DNA of 64,000 nt from Rhodanobacter sp. ANJX3 (lineage in GTDB: Bacteria > Pseudomonadota > Gammaproteobacteria > Xanthomonadales > Rhodanobacteraceae): the NCBI RefSeq assembly GCF_014200755.1, contig NZ_JACHCM010000004.1, positions 310,001 to 374,000 of the forward strand, in the 5' to 3' direction. The stretch's first letter is position 1; every line of letters begins with the position of its first letter. Positions 19,600-29,809 of this stretch are shown in pieces. Below the pieces are notes generated by a model, which worked only from the letters and a program-made list of their open reading frames with translations, made no database searches and was not told the DNA's origin. Position numbers and translations under genes: made by a program.

Positions 19600-20853
19600 A
19601 TGACTAGCTATTTTCGCTCAAGCCGTTTTTATGGCATCGCGCTGGCGCTGCTTGCTGCATCGGGCGGCGCATCTGCCTATGCCGAGGCCGCGCACGCGGC
19701 GACGCCGGAGCGGATCGTGCAGCAGATCGTGCTGATCCGCCACGGCATCCGTTCACCCACGGCTTCGCCGGATGCTTTGGCCGTCTATGCGTCCGAACCG
19801 TGGCCGGCGTGGCCGGTCGAACCGGGGCAGCTCACGCCGCACGGTGCCCAGCTGATGCATTCGCTGGGCAGCTGGTATCGCCAGCGGCTGATGTCCGAAG
19901 GCGTCACGACAGGCGCCTGCGACACGCCGGCCAGGATCAAGCTGATTGCCGACAGCACGCCTCGCAATCGCGACAGTGCCGCCGCCATGCAGGCCGGACT
20001 GTCGCCGTCGTGTGCGCGCGGCTACTTTGCCTTTGCCGCCAATCAGCCCGACCCGCTGTTTCGCGGCAACGGCGATGACGACGCCGATACGCCGGTCACC
20101 AACCCACCGGCCATGCCCGCACTGACCGATCTGCAGCAGGTGCTGCTGGGCTGTCACGACGAGTCCTGTCTCGGCAAGGCAGCGGCCAGCGGCAAGAAAC
20201 TGCTGCTCGGCACGGCCCCGGCCAAGGCGCTGAAGAGCGCCGGCACGCTATCGGAAAACCTGATGCTGGAATACGCCCAGGATTTTCCTGCGGCGCAGGT
20301 CGGCTGGGGCCGGCTCGATGCCACCGGCGTAGGAAAAATAATCACCCTGCACAACCTGCAGTTTGCGCTGGCCAAGAAGACGCCCGCCGCCGCCAATGCC
20401 CGCGGCGGCAATATGCTGGCCCATATCGCGGCCACGCTGGCCGCAGCGGCCGGACAGCCGCCCAAGCTGCCGCCGCTGGCACCGGCCGATACCCGGGCGC
20501 TGATTTTGCTCGGCCACGACACCGATCTGGCCAGCCAGGCCGGCCTGCTCGGGCTGGACTGGCACAACACCACACAGCCAGACGACTATCCGCCCGGCGG
20601 CGCGCTGATTTTTCAGCTGGTCGAAACGCACGGTGAGTATGGCGTGCGTCTGCAGGTCGCTCTGCCCACGCTCGCCGCGCTGCGCGCCGCTGACGTCAGC
20701 GGCGCCGGCGCCATGCATCTGGCCACCTTGCGCATGCCCGGTTGCCCGCCGTCGGACGTCTGCCCGCTGGCGGCGTTTCAAGCTCTGGTGAAGCGGGCAG
20801 TAAGGCCGGGGACTATCCTTGCCGGAACCGGCGGCGAACCTGCCGCGCAATGA
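19600..20853 (+). CDS. Secreted histidine acid phosphatase, phytase/glucose-1-phosphatase type
   Basis: A 417-residue periplasmic enzyme with an N-terminal signal peptide (about residues 1-33). Catalytic RHGIRSP (His48) is the RHGxRxP nucleophile motif of branch-2 histidine phosphatases, and LGHDTDLA near residue 305 supplies the HD proton donor. E. coli AppA and Agp belong to this family and act on phytate and sugar phosphates. AGGA precedes ATG 19600, 73 bases after the receptor stop, so it is probably part of the same transcript. Its specificity cannot be read from sequence. Confidence 0.88.
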   Translation: MTSYFRSSRFYGIALALLAASGGASAYAEAAHAATPERIVQQIVLIRHGIRSPTASPDALAVYASEPWPAWPVEPGQLTPHGAQLMHSLGSWYRQRLMSEGVTTGACDTPARIKLIADSTPRNRDSAAAMQAGLSPSCARGYFAFAANQPDPLFRGNGDDDADTPVTNPPAMPALTDLQQVLLGCHDESCLGKAAASGKKLLLGTAPAKALKSAGTLSENLMLEYAQDFPAAQVGWGRLDATGVGKIITLHNLQFALAKKTPAAANARGGNMLAHIAATLAAAAGQPPKLPPLAPADTRALILLGHDTDLASQAGLLGLDWHNTTQPDDYPPGGALIFQLVETHGEYGVRLQVALPTLAALRAADVSGAGAMHLATLRMPGCPPSDVCPLAAFQALVKRAVRPGTILAGTGGEPAAQ

Positions 20854-20982
20854 CGCCCGCTCCGTGATCGGTGGGCGGCGAGTTCGAGTCCGAGCCTGCA
20901 CGTTTCGGCTGACCATGCGAGACTGCGGCGTCCGGATCAACCCGCTGGATCCGCCCAATCAAGCATTGAGTGAACCTGCGCC

Positions 20983-21942
20983 TTGCCTTCCATCATTGAC
21001 AAGCTACGGCAGCGTATCCACTTGGCATCGGCTGGCGCGGAAGTCTTCGAGGTACCGATGCCGGATATGTCGCTCGCTGGCGTCTGCCGCCGGATCGAAT
21101 CGCAGGGGCTTTTCGTCATCGGCGCGGCGCGCACCGGAACGACGATTCTGCAGAATGCGCTAAACGATTCGCACGCGATTTTTCTCTTCGGCGAACCCGC
21201 CTTTCATAACGAAGGCGACAGTGAGGATTTCGCAGCACGCTACAACGCCATGCACCGAAGCTGGGGCAATCAGGAAAACAAGAGCAGTTATTGCCCGCCG
21301 CTATTTGAAGAAGACGCGAGCTGGTATGCATATCTTGCGCGCCTGGCCCAGACGTATCGCTACGTCGGGTCCAAGATCGTGATCAATCCTCTGGAGGCTG
21401 AAGATCGCGCGAGCGAACTTTTCGACTTTCATTGCCGTCACTTCTACGCGTCGCGCTACCTTTTCACCTTCCGCAACCCGCTGGACGTGCTGATGTCGAC
21501 GCGTGGTCTGGCCGAACTCAACGGCGGCACGGTATCGACGTATGCCGAGGTGATTAAAGGCTATTTCGTGGTTGTGCAGCTGTTCTTCCGCGTATTGCGC
21601 AACCTGCCGCACGTCGAGGTAGTTTTTCATGAAGCCGTGGAGCCGGCCACTTTCAGAAAGTTGGAAAGCTGGCTGGCCACGCCACTGCCGCACGCCGGCG
21701 ACTATTACAGCGGCAGCAAGGTGCGTCACTACGAACTGACGGCGGTGCCCGAACCCCATCGTCCATTGGTCGCCGAAGCCGTCGATCTCTACGACAAGCT
21801 GAAGCGCGAGACGCTAGCCGGTTTTGAACTGATCCAGATCGAGCAGAACTCCGGTCATTTCGATCAGAACCACTTCACTGCGCTGGGCCAGCTGTCGCGA
21901 GACGTGTCGAACTTTCTACGGACGATCGACGCACCCAGCTAG
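20983..21942 (+). CDS. Sulfotransferase-family protein
   Basis: A 319-residue PAPS-dependent sulfotransferase-like protein. FVIGAARTGTT (about residues 44-54) is the 5'-phosphosulfate-binding P-loop, and FRNPLDVLMSTRG near 166-178 corresponds to the 3'-phosphate-binding segment. The first in-frame start is TTG 20983, with only a weak ribosome site; ATG 21058, preceded by GAGG, is a plausible shorter start. The 3' end overlaps the convergent comF gene by 4 bases. The acceptor molecule is unknown. Confidence 0.75.
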   Translation: MPSIIDKLRQRIHLASAGAEVFEVPMPDMSLAGVCRRIESQGLFVIGAARTGTTILQNALNDSHAIFLFGEPAFHNEGDSEDFAARYNAMHRSWGNQENKSSYCPPLFEEDASWYAYLARLAQTYRYVGSKIVINPLEAEDRASELFDFHCRHFYASRYLFTFRNPLDVLMSTRGLAELNGGTVSTYAEVIKGYFVVVQLFFRVLRNLPHVEVVFHEAVEPATFRKLESWLATPLPHAGDYYSGSKVRHYELTAVPEPHRPLVAEAVDLYDKLKRETLAGFELIQIEQNSGHFDQNHFTALGQLSRDVSNFLRTIDAPS

Positions 21943-22670
21943 GGTTGCCCGCGCGGCGACGGCGCCCGCGCCAGTGCCCATACATCCACGCGCTTTGCGC
22001 CGGCGCGCTTCAGGACGCGGGTGCATTCGGCCAGAGTGGCGCCGGTGGTCATCACGTCATCGAGAATGGTTACGTGCTTCGGCAGCGGCACAGCCGAGCG
22101 CACGGCAAAGGCGCCGCGTACGTTGTGGCGCCGGGCAACGGCATCGAGTTCGGTCTGCGCTGGGGTAGCGCGCTGGCGCTGCAGCAGATCGTGCCGCAAT
22201 GGGATGCCCAACGCTTTGGCCAGCGGCTTGGCCAGTTCCAGCGCCTGGTTGTAGCCGCGCCGACGCAGGCGACCGCGATGCAGCGGCACGGGCACGATCA
22301 GATCGGGCAGTAGCACCGCTCTTGGTTCGGCCTGCCATAGTGTGCTCAATACGCGACCGGCGGCGAGGTCGCGGCCGAACTTGTAGCGCGATTCCAGCCG
22401 ATCCAGCGGCCAGGCGTAGCGGAACGGTGCCCACGCGGCGTCCCATGGCGGCGGCCGACGCTGGCATTCCCCGCACAGCGCTGCGGGAACGGCCAACGGC
22501 AGGGCACAGCGTGCGCAGCAGGAACGATTTCGCGGCAGGTCGGCGACACATCCAGCGCATAGATCGATGCCATTGCTACCCGGCGCGCCGCAGAGCAGGC
22601 AACGCAGCGGCAACAGCCAGTGCTGCAGCCGCCTGCCGAGGTTCGAAAGCGCCTCCCTGCGCGTGGTCAT
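21939..22670 (-). CDS. comF: ComF-family phosphoribosyltransferase-like protein
   Basis: A 243-residue protein with an N-terminal double zinc-ribbon region (CLLCGAPG, CAGC, CCARC, CGEC between about residues 24 and 68) and a C-terminal type I PRTase fold with the PRPP-loop sequence VTILDDVMTTGATL (about 203-216). ComF/GntX proteins are needed for DNA uptake and processing in transformable bacteria; the exact chemistry is unsettled. It follows the small membrane-protein gene by 9 bases on the same strand and is divergent from bioB. Confidence 0.92.
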   Translation of the reverse strand: MTTRREALSNLGRRLQHWLLPLRCLLCGAPGSNGIDLCAGCVADLPRNRSCCARCALPLAVPAALCGECQRRPPPWDAAWAPFRYAWPLDRLESRYKFGRDLAAGRVLSTLWQAEPRAVLLPDLIVPVPLHRGRLRRRGYNQALELAKPLAKALGIPLRHDLLQRQRATPAQTELDAVARRHNVRGAFAVRSAVPLPKHVTILDDVMTTGATLAECTRVLKRAGAKRVDVWALARAPSPRGQP

Positions 22671-22679
22671 GGTCCGCCC

Positions 22680-22880
22680 TCAGCGCTTGAACATCGCCGC
22701 GTCGATGATCGACCAGATATGGATGATCCAGCCCATCCAGACGATCCACAACAAGCCGGCCAGCACGAACATCAGCAGGGCCTTCAGCAGTCGTCCCTGC
22801 ACCAGCTGGCCGAGGCCGGGGATAAAAAAGCTGCAGATCGCCGCCAGCACGTTGCCGCCGCTACCTTGTCCAGAACTCAT
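22680..22880 (-). CDS. Small two-helix membrane protein, TM2-like
   Basis: A 66-residue protein with two hydrophobic helices (FFIPGLGQLVQGR at the first, then LLMFVLAGLLWIVWMGWII). The PGLGQ turn and length resemble small TM2-type proteins of unknown function. I chose ATG 22880 (MSSGQGSG) over ATG 22895 because GGGAG is then 7 bases upstream. It is probably co-transcribed with comF, 9 bases downstream. Confidence 0.7.
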   Translation of the reverse strand: MSSGQGSGGNVLAAICSFFIPGLGQLVQGRLLKALLMFVLAGLLWIVWMGWIIHIWSIIDAAMFKR

Positions 22881-23019
22881 GTCTATAGCTCCCATTCTTT
22901 GAATACACGATGGTAGCCGCAGCAGCTGCGCGGGGTCACGTCAACTCGAAATCAGCCTGCGCGGTTGACTGGTGGCCGGTTCGCTCACACACTTCCCGGC
23001 TTACTGATGGGAGTTTTCC

Positions 23020-24069
23020 ATGGCCGAAGCTGTGATCCGCCACGACTGGACCCGCGAAGAAGTGACTGCGCTGTTCGCCCTGCCGTTCAACGAGCTGATG
23101 CACCGCGCGCAAAGCGTGCACCGGGAGCACCACGACCCGAACGCGGTGCAGGTGTCGACCCTGCTGTCGATCAAGACCGGCGGTTGCCCGGAAGACTGCG
23201 CCTACTGCCCGCAGGCCGCGCGCTACGACACCGGCGTGCAGGCGCAGAAGCTGATGAGCGTGGAGGCGGTGCTGGAGCGCGCCAAGGCGGCCAAGGCCGC
23301 CGGTGCCAGCCGCTTCTGCATGGGCGCTGCCTGGCGCAGCCCGAAGGATCGCGACGTGGTCAAGGTCGCCGAAATCGTCAGCGCGGTGAAGGGCTTGGGC
23401 CTGGAAACTTGTGCCACGCTGGGCATGCTCAGCGACACCCAGGCGCAGTCGCTGAAGGCGGCCGGGCTGGATTACTACAACCACAATCTCGACACCGCGC
23501 CGGAGTTCTACGGCGAGGTGATCCACACGCGCCAGTATCAGGATCGCCTGGACACGCTCGAACACGTGCGCGCGGCCGGCATGAAAACCTGCTGCGGCGG
23601 CATCGTCGGCATGGGCGAATCGCGCGGCCAGCGCGCCGGCCTGCTGCAGACGCTGGCCAACCTGCCCGAGCATCCACAGTCCGTGCCGATCAACCAGCTG
23701 GTGCAGGTCGAAGGCACACCGCTGGCCGGCACCGAGGTGCTCGACCCGTTCGAATTCGTGCGCACGATCGCCGTGGCGCGCCTGCTGATGCCGGCCTCGA
23801 TGGTGCGGCTGTCGGCCGGCCGCCAGCAGCTGGGCGACGGCATCCAGGCGCTGTGCTTCCTGGCCGGGGCCAACTCGATTTTCTATGGCGAAAAACTGCT
23901 GACCACCGGCAACCCGGACGTGGCCGACGACCGCGCGCTGTTCCGCCGGCTCGACCTGCACCCGCTGGAGATCGTCGAGACCGACAGCACCGTGCACGCC
24001 GACATTCTCGAAACGGAAGCTGCGCAAGCGGGTTGCGGGCAAGGCTGTGGCTGCACCGCCGCGGCCTGA
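23020..24069 (+). CDS. bioB: Biotin synthase
   Basis: A radical-SAM enzyme that inserts sulfur into dethiobiotin. CPEDCAYC places the SAM-cluster cysteines at Cys56, Cys60 and Cys63; the second, [2Fe-2S] cluster is supported by conserved cysteines such as those in RFCMGAA and [12 protein letters not shown]. Length (349 residues) is normal. GGGAG precedes the ATG. The C-terminus ends in a cysteine-rich CGQGCGC tail. The bioF start lies inside its last codons. Confidence 0.97.
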   Translation: MAEAVIRHDWTREEVTALFALPFNELMHRAQSVHREHHDPNAVQVSTLLSIKTGGCPEDCAYCPQAARYDTGVQAQKLMSVEAVLERAKAAKAAGASRFCMGAAWRSPKDRDVVKVAEIVSAVKGLGLETCATLGMLSDTQAQSLKAAGLDYYNHNLDTAPEFYGEVIHTRQYQDRLDTLEHVRAAGMKTCCGGIVGMGESRGQRAGLLQTLANLPEHPQSVPINQLVQVEGTPLAGTEVLDPFEFVRTIAVARLLMPASMVRLSAGRQQLGDGIQALCFLAGANSIFYGEKLLTTGNPDVADDRALFRRLDLHPLEIVETDSTVHADILETEAAQAGCGQGCGCTAAA

Positions 24070-25240
24070 TCTGCTCGAGCGTTTGGCCGCCCAGACGGCC
24101 GAACGCGAACGGGCGAACCTGCTGCGCCGCGTTCGTACCGTCGATCAGGCCGACGGACCCTGGCTGGACATCAGCGGCAAGCGCCTGCTCTCGTTCTGCA
24201 GCAACGATTATCTCGGTCTCGCGCAGCACCCACAGCTGATCGCTGCGCTGCGCCGCGCGGCCTCGGAATGCGGCGTAGGCAGCACGTCGGCGCATCTGAT
24301 TTGCGGTCACCGCACCGAACACGCTGAGCTCGAAGAGGCACTGGCGGCCTGGACCGGCCGCGAGCGCGCCGTGCTGTTTTCCACCGGCTACATGGCCAAT
24401 CTAGGCGTGATGCAGGCGCTGCTGGCACGTGGCGACGTCTGCGTGCAAGACAAGCTCAACCACGCCTGCCTGATCGACGGCGCCAGGCTGAGCGGCGCCG
24501 AGTTGAAGCGCTACCCGCATGCCGATGTTGACGCCGCCACGCGCCAGCTGACCAGCAACGACAGCGCCGCCACTGTGCTCGCTACCGATGGCGTCTTCAG
24601 CATGGACGGCGACGTGGCGCCGCTGCGCGAGCTGGCGGCGCTCTGCACGCGCGAGCACGCGACGCTGATGGTCGACGATGCGCATGGCTTTGGCGTGCTC
24701 GGCCACAGCGGCGGCGGCAGCCTCGAAGCGTCCGCGCTGAACCCATACGAGGTGCCGGTGCTGATGGCCACACTGGGCAAGGCGCTCGGTTGCGCCGGGG
24801 CCTTCGTCGCCGGCTCGCATGCGCTGATCCAGGGCCTGATGCAGTTTGCGCGGCCGTACATCTACACCACCGCGATGCCTCCGGCGCTGGCCGCGGCGGC
24901 GCTGGTCGCCACGCAGCTGGCGCAGGCCGAAACCTGGCGCCGCGAAAAACTCAACGCGCTGATCGCACGTTTTCGCGCGGGCGCAGGCCAGCTCGGGCTC
25001 ACGCTGTCATCGTCGACGACCGCGATCCAACCGATCGTGCTCGGTGACGCGCAGGCCGCGTTGGACGCCGCCAACACGCTGGAATGGCGCGGCCTGCTGG
25101 TTACCGCGATCCGACCACCGACGGTGCCGGCCGGCAGTGCCCGCCTGCGCATCACGCTGTCGGCAGCGCACGAAGACGCGCACGTCGACAAGCTGCTCGA
25201 CGCCTTGGAAGCGCTGCGGCTGCCGCCGGCGACAAGCTGA
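24047..25240 (+). CDS. bioF: 8-amino-7-oxononanoate synthase
   Basis: A PLP-dependent fold-type I enzyme joining pimeloyl-ACP and alanine. It has 397 residues. The internal aldimine lysine is Lys245 in [13 protein letters not shown], and [10 protein letters not shown] carries the PLP-contacting Asp and His. The GTG start at 24047 overlaps bioB by 23 bases; no later start fits the conserved N-terminus better. The overlap implies coupled translation with BioB. Confidence 0.95.
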   Translation: MAAPPRPDLLERLAAQTAERERANLLRRVRTVDQADGPWLDISGKRLLSFCSNDYLGLAQHPQLIAALRRAASECGVGSTSAHLICGHRTEHAELEEALAAWTGRERAVLFSTGYMANLGVMQALLARGDVCVQDKLNHACLIDGARLSGAELKRYPHADVDAATRQLTSNDSAATVLATDGVFSMDGDVAPLRELAALCTREHATLMVDDAHGFGVLGHSGGGSLEASALNPYEVPVLMATLGKALGCAGAFVAGSHALIQGLMQFARPYIYTTAMPPALAAAALVATQLAQAETWRREKLNALIARFRAGAGQLGLTLSSSTTAIQPIVLGDAQAALDAANTLEWRGLLVTAIRPPTVPAGSARLRITLSAAHEDAHVDKLLDALEALRLPPATS

Positions 25241-25299
25241 CGCAAGAGCGCCACCAACACGCCCCGTATAATTACACGCTGCTCCAACCCTGACCGCGC

Positions 25300-26064
25300 A
25301 TGTCCACTGTCAATATCTCCGCCTACAAATTCATCAGCCTGGATGACCTGCCCGCGCTGCGCGAGCGCGTGCTGGAACGCTGCACCGCACTGGCGCTGAA
25401 GGGCACCGTGCTGCTGGCGCCGGAGGGCATCAACCTGTTCCTGGCCGGCACGCGCCAAGCGATCGAGGGCTTCATCGCATGGCTGCACGCCGATCATCGC
25501 TTCGCCGATATCGCGCCGAAGGAATCGCTGTCCGAGGCGCCGCCGTTCGGCCGCATGCGCGTGCGGCTGAAAAAGGAAATCATCACCATGCGGCTGCCGA
25601 CGATCCGCCCCGAAGGCGGCCGCGCGCCGGCAGTGGACGCGCCCACGCTGCAGCGCTGGCTGGCGCAGGGTCACGACGACGACGGCCGCGCACTGCTGAT
25701 GCTCGACACGCGCAACGACTACGAAACCAAAGTCGGCGCCTTCGACGACGCAGTGGACTACCGGCTGACCAGTTTTACCGGCTTTCCCGCTGCCGTCGCC
25801 GCCGATCGCGAACGCTACGACGGCAAGACCGTGGTGTCGTACTGCACCGGCGGCATCCGCTGTGAAAAGGCCGCGTTGCATATGCAGGACCTCGGCATAC
25901 CGCACGTCTACCAGCTCGAAGGTGGCATCCTGAAATATCTCGAACAGACCGACGGTGCACACTGGCACGGCGACTGCTTCGTGTTCGACGAGCGCGGCGC
26001 GATCGACAAGTCGCTGCAGCCTGCGCGTCTTCTCTTCGACAATGAGAAGGACGTTTCGGCATGA
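25300..26064 (+). CDS. trhO: tRNA uridine(34) hydroxylase, rhodanese-like (TrhO/YceA family)
   Basis: A 254-residue protein of the TrhO/YceA family, which makes 5-hydroxyuridine at the wobble position of certain tRNAs using molecular oxygen. The N-terminal part ([19 protein letters not shown]) and the rhodanese domain ([14 protein letters not shown], then [13 protein letters not shown] with Cys182 and Cys188) are diagnostic. It sits between bioF and bioH: 59 bases after bioF, and overlapping bioH by ATGA. A TATAAT hexamer at 25267-25272 suggests its own promoter, but no matching -35 was found. It has no known role in biotin synthesis. Confidence 0.92.
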   Translation: MSTVNISAYKFISLDDLPALRERVLERCTALALKGTVLLAPEGINLFLAGTRQAIEGFIAWLHADHRFADIAPKESLSEAPPFGRMRVRLKKEIITMRLPTIRPEGGRAPAVDAPTLQRWLAQGHDDDGRALLMLDTRNDYETKVGAFDDAVDYRLTSFTGFPAAVAADRERYDGKTVVSYCTGGIRCEKAALHMQDLGIPHVYQLEGGILKYLEQTDGAHWHGDCFVFDERGAIDKSLQPARLLFDNEKDVSA

Positions 26065-26846
26065 CCGAGCTTTACATGGACGTCGTCGGCGACGGCCCGA
26101 TCCCGCTGGTCATTCTGCACGGCTGGGCCATGCACGGCGGCGTGATGTCGCCGCTGGTCGATGCGCTGAAGGAACGTTGCACCATGTACGTGGTCGATCT
26201 CCCGGGGCACGGCTATTCGCGCGATTGCACGCTACCGCTGGAGCCGCGCGCCAGCGCTGCCGCGATTGCCGCAGCGACGCCGTCGGCGATGTGGCTGGGC
26301 TGGTCGATGGGCGGTTTGATCGCGCTCACGGCAGCGCTGGAGCTGCCACAGCAGGTACTCAGCTTGGCGATGCTTTGCGCGACGCCGAAATTCGTGCGCG
26401 ACGACAGCTGGCCTTACGGCAGCGACGCCAAGCAGGTACGTCATCTGGCGACCGATCTGGAAACCGACTATCACGCCACGCTGGAGCGCTTTATGGCGCT
26501 GGAGACGATGGGCAGCGCCGATCCGCGCGCCGAACTTCGGCATCTGCGCACGCTGGTGTTCGACCGCGGCGAGCCGGATCTGCGCGTACTGCAGGAGGGC
26601 ATTCGGATTCTCGAAGAAGGCGACCGGCGCCCCGACCTGCCCAATCTCGGCATACCCAGCGCATGGATTGCCGGTCGCCGCGACCGGCTGATTCCACCGC
26701 GCGCCATGCAGTGGTCGGCCGATCGGTGCGGCGGCCGCTTTGCGGAAATCGAACATGCCGGGCATGCGCCGTTTTTCGGCCACGTCGACGCGCTGATACA
26801 GGCGCTCGAGCCGTTGCTACAACAGACTTTAGAGCGAATTCCATGA
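26061..26846 (+). CDS. bioH: Pimeloyl-[acyl-carrier protein] methyl ester esterase
   Basis: An alpha/beta hydrolase that removes the methyl ester from pimeloyl-ACP, closing the BioC-BioH route to the biotin precursor. It has 261 residues with the nucleophile elbow GWSMGG (Ser82), the oxyanion segment LHGWAMHG near residue 18, an acid in GRRDRLIPP and catalytic His in HAGHAPFF. It overlaps trhO and bioC by four bases each, and its pairing with bioC makes the assignment firm. Confidence 0.95.
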   Translation: MTELYMDVVGDGPIPLVILHGWAMHGGVMSPLVDALKERCTMYVVDLPGHGYSRDCTLPLEPRASAAAIAAATPSAMWLGWSMGGLIALTAALELPQQVLSLAMLCATPKFVRDDSWPYGSDAKQVRHLATDLETDYHATLERFMALETMGSADPRAELRHLRTLVFDRGEPDLRVLQEGIRILEEGDRRPDLPNLGIPSAWIAGRRDRLIPPRAMQWSADRCGGRFAEIEHAGHAPFFGHVDALIQALEPLLQQTLERIP

Positions 26847-27721
26847 GCGATTTTCATCTCGACAAGCGGCAGGTGCGGCAGAACTTCGGCCGCGCCGCCA
26901 CCAGCTATGAAAAACACGACGTGCTGCAGCAGGAAGTGCAGTCCACGCTGCTCGAACGTCTGAACTTCTATACGGCCGATCCTGGCCGTATTGTGGATGT
27001 GGGCGCCGGTACGGGCCGCGGTACGGCGCTGCTGAAAAAACGCTATGCCAAAGCCGAGGTGATTGCGGTTGATCTTGCCTTGCCGATGCTGCGCGCCGCC
27101 AAGCAGCACGCGAGCTGGCTCAAACCCTTTCAGCGCGTCTGCGCCGAAGCCACGGCGCTGCCACTGGCCGATCACAGCGTCGACGTGCTGCACTCCAACC
27201 TCTGCTTTCAGTGGATCGACGATTTGCAGGCTCTGTTCGGCGAGTGCGTGCGCGTGCTGAAGCCCGGCGGGCTACTCGCCTTCTCCACCTTCGGTCCAGA
27301 CACGCTGAAAGAACTGCGTGCCTCCTGGGCTGAGGCGGATCAACAGCCGCACGTCAGCCGCTTTCTCGACATGCACGACGTCGGCGATGCGATGCTCGCC
27401 ACCGGTCTGCGCGATCCGGTACTCGACGTGCACCGCTACACGCTGACTTACAGCGAACCGCGCAAGCTGCTGGAGGAACTGCAGGGTCTGGGCGCCACCA
27501 ACGCCGACCAGACACGTGAGCGCGGCCTGACCGGCAAGGCGCGCTACAAGCGCATGCTCGCCGCCTACGAAAGCATGCGCATTGACGGGCGCATCCCCGC
27601 CACTTGGGAAGTCGTTACCGCCCATGCCTGGGGGCCGCCGCCCGGACAAGGCCGCCGCGGTACCGACGGCGGCGAAATCGCCAGCTTTTCGGTCGACAGC
27701 CTGCGCGGCAGTCGACGCTAG
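26843..27721 (+). CDS. bioC: Malonyl-[acyl-carrier protein] O-methyltransferase
   Basis: A SAM-dependent methyltransferase that methylates malonyl-ACP to start pimelate synthesis. The 292-residue protein has motif I VDVGAGTGRGT near residues 51-61 and the BioC N-terminus DKRQVRQNFGRAATSYEKHDVLQQE. The start is fixed by the ATGA overlap with bioH; the open frame further upstream is the shadow of trhO and bioH. It is the last gene of the biotin unit. The C-terminal tail after WGPPPGQGRR is glycine/arginine rich. Confidence 0.95.
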   Translation: MSDFHLDKRQVRQNFGRAATSYEKHDVLQQEVQSTLLERLNFYTADPGRIVDVGAGTGRGTALLKKRYAKAEVIAVDLALPMLRAAKQHASWLKPFQRVCAEATALPLADHSVDVLHSNLCFQWIDDLQALFGECVRVLKPGGLLAFSTFGPDTLKELRASWAEADQQPHVSRFLDMHDVGDAMLATGLRDPVLDVHRYTLTYSEPRKLLEELQGLGATNADQTRERGLTGKARYKRMLAAYESMRIDGRIPATWEVVTAHAWGPPPGQGRRGTDGGEIASFSVDSLRGSRR

Positions 27722-28152
27722 CACCGGCGCTTGCCGAGTCAGCCCCTGCAAACCGCTAGTGCCGCTCGGTATGTCTGGCAAGGTCGGATGAGGCTCTCTC
27801 CGATTGAAAGCAAATCGTAAGATTGCCTCAGCACGATAAGGAGCTGAATCTCTTCAGGTTCGGCTACCTGGAATCCGCTGATGCGTCGCTCATGCCTTAT
27901 CCCGCGCCATCTGTGCGTTCGGCTTGCCGCGTATGGCGACCCGTTGCTTGCGCACGGCGACCGCAGGCTCGTCGCTGACCACGTTCGACGTGTCAGTCGC
28001 CGAGCAGGGGCATAGCCGTTGCTCCCGCTACTTGCCAAGCCCGATACGATCGTTTTCGCCTCTGTCCTCCAACAGGCGCCTACGCGCGTTGTTCTTCGGG
28101 GACGCATGGCGATTCGCCGCGATGCCGATGCGCATGCCAGAGACTCGACCCC
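27722..28152. other. Intergenic region between bioC and the GtrII-like gene
   Basis: About 430 bases with no supported gene. Short open frames on both strands have no recognisable sequence or ribosome site. A weak complementary pair (CTTGCC near 27730 with GGCAAG near 27778) may take part in ending the bio transcript, but there is no T tract. Confidence 0.4.
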
Positions 28153-29772
28153 GTGACCGCGCCATTCCAGCACAAACTCGATGGCGAAACACAAGCACTG
28201 CCGGGACGCGGCGATAGCAAACTCTTCGCCATCCTGCTGGCGCTGTATTTTCTGATTCTGTACCCGATCCTGCGGGCCAATCGTTACTACAACGATGATT
28301 TGAAGCGCGCGCTCATCGGCCACACCGGCTGGGATTCCAACGGCCGACCGCTGACCACCCTGCTGATGCGGCTGCTGCAGTGCTACGACAGCGCGCTGGT
28401 CGACGTCTCGCCGCTGACGCAGATTGGCGCAGTCGCGGTGCTGGCCTGGGTCGGCGTACTGATCGCCCGGCGCTACACGTTGCGTTCGCCGTGGCTGGCG
28501 GCATTGATCGTCTTCCCGCTCGGCGCGCAGCCGTTCTATCTGGAAAACCTGTCGTACAAATTCGACGCGCTGAGCATGAGCGTGGCGATATGGCTGGCAC
28601 TGCTGCCTCTGCTCAGCATCGGGCAGAGCCGCCGCGGATGGTGGCTCGGCGTACTGGCGCTGTTCGGCAGCCTTGGTTTCTATCAGCCGGCGATCAACCT
28701 GTATCTGATATTCGTGCTGCTGGATGTGGCTCTGGCGCAGCTGCAGGACGAGCCGCTTCGTCCATGGCTGAAGGCATTCTTTCTGCGCGTTCTGCAGATC
28801 GGCGTGGCTATACTCGCGTATCAGCTGATTATCGGCATCCATATCCACGGCTGGGTCGGCCGCGAGAGCCAGAAGATCCACAGCCTGAGCCAGTTGCCGC
28901 TGGTGGCGACCAATATTGCCGGCTTCTATCGGTTCATTGAAAGCTGCTTCGACCGGCAGTGGTGGAATTATTTTCTGCCGCTGCTGCTCGTGCTGGCGGC
29001 GTTTCCCATCATCGTCGGTATTCGCTACGCGCTGGGGCAACGCTTGCGACAGCCACGCTGGATGACGACGGCCTTGGTACTCGCGGGCGTTCTGTTGCCG
29101 CTACTCGCCGTGCTGTGCGTGGCCGGACCCATGCTCATCCTGCTCACTCCCGAGCTTGAGCCGCGAGTGATGATGGGCGTCGGCGCGCTGCTTGTGGCCG
29201 GCTTGATCCTGATGCGGGCTGCCTTGACGCAGTGGCGTTACTCACCGCGCTGGACGCTTGTTGCTGCGTGCATGCTCGCTTTGGGCATGTGCGTACTGGC
29301 GAGCGCCTACGGCAATGCATTGGGCGAGCAAAAAGCCTACGAGGACCATATCGCCTCCAGCTTGGCCGACGACCTGCTCGAACTGAAGGCGAGTCATGGC
29401 GTTCGCCACTTTTTGCTCGACGGCGCGATCGGCTTCTCGCCGATCACCCAGCATGTGGCCGACGAGTTTCCCATGATCAAGCTCTTGATATCGCCGTATA
29501 TCGAATCCGGGGATCGGTTCCACACCACCGATTTCCTGATGTATTACGTCGATGGCGTCGACAACCTGGGCCGGCACACCGATCCGGCCAGTTTGCGGAT
29601 TCAGTCGGGCATTATCGCTAGGGCCAGCCACACATCATTCGTCCGCACGACCAGCGGCTACAGCCTGCGCATCGTCGACGACGTGGCTGTGGTGACGCTT
29701 CATTCCGCACCCGCGCAGGCCTATGCCGCGGCCAACCGTCCGGCTGTTCGACGGGACGAATCTTCCAAATAA
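28153..29772 (+). CDS. GtrII-type glucosyltransferase membrane protein
   Basis: A 539-residue inner-membrane protein with about ten hydrophobic helices in the first 390 residues and a soluble C-terminal part. The first loop YYNDDLKRALIGHTGWDSNGRPL carries the paired aspartates and the G-R-P-L segment typical of the GtrII (Glucos_trans_II) family, which transfers sugars from a polyprenyl-phosphate donor onto O-antigen. The start is GTG 28153 with a poor ribosome site. Neighbouring glycan genes support a lipopolysaccharide role. Confidence 0.78.
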   Translation: MTAPFQHKLDGETQALPGRGDSKLFAILLALYFLILYPILRANRYYNDDLKRALIGHTGWDSNGRPLTTLLMRLLQCYDSALVDVSPLTQIGAVAVLAWVGVLIARRYTLRSPWLAALIVFPLGAQPFYLENLSYKFDALSMSVAIWLALLPLLSIGQSRRGWWLGVLALFGSLGFYQPAINLYLIFVLLDVALAQLQDEPLRPWLKAFFLRVLQIGVAILAYQLIIGIHIHGWVGRESQKIHSLSQLPLVATNIAGFYRFIESCFDRQWWNYFLPLLLVLAAFPIIVGIRYALGQRLRQPRWMTTALVLAGVLLPLLAVLCVAGPMLILLTPELEPRVMMGVGALLVAGLILMRAALTQWRYSPRWTLVAACMLALGMCVLASAYGNALGEQKAYEDHIASSLADDLLELKASHGVRHFLLDGAIGFSPITQHVADEFPMIKLLISPYIESGDRFHTTDFLMYYVDGVDNLGRHTDPASLRIQSGIIARASHTSFVRTTSGYSLRIVDDVAVVTLHSAPAQAYAAANRPAVRRDESSK

Positions 29773-29809
29773 GCTTGCGCTGGCCGTGGGCGAAAGCCGC
29801 TGGCCCACT

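Noticed and set aside
25267..25272. TATAAT before trhO as a separate promoter
   Set aside because: The only candidate -35 is about 24 bases upstream, outside normal spacing, so it is mentioned with the gene but not listed as a promoter.
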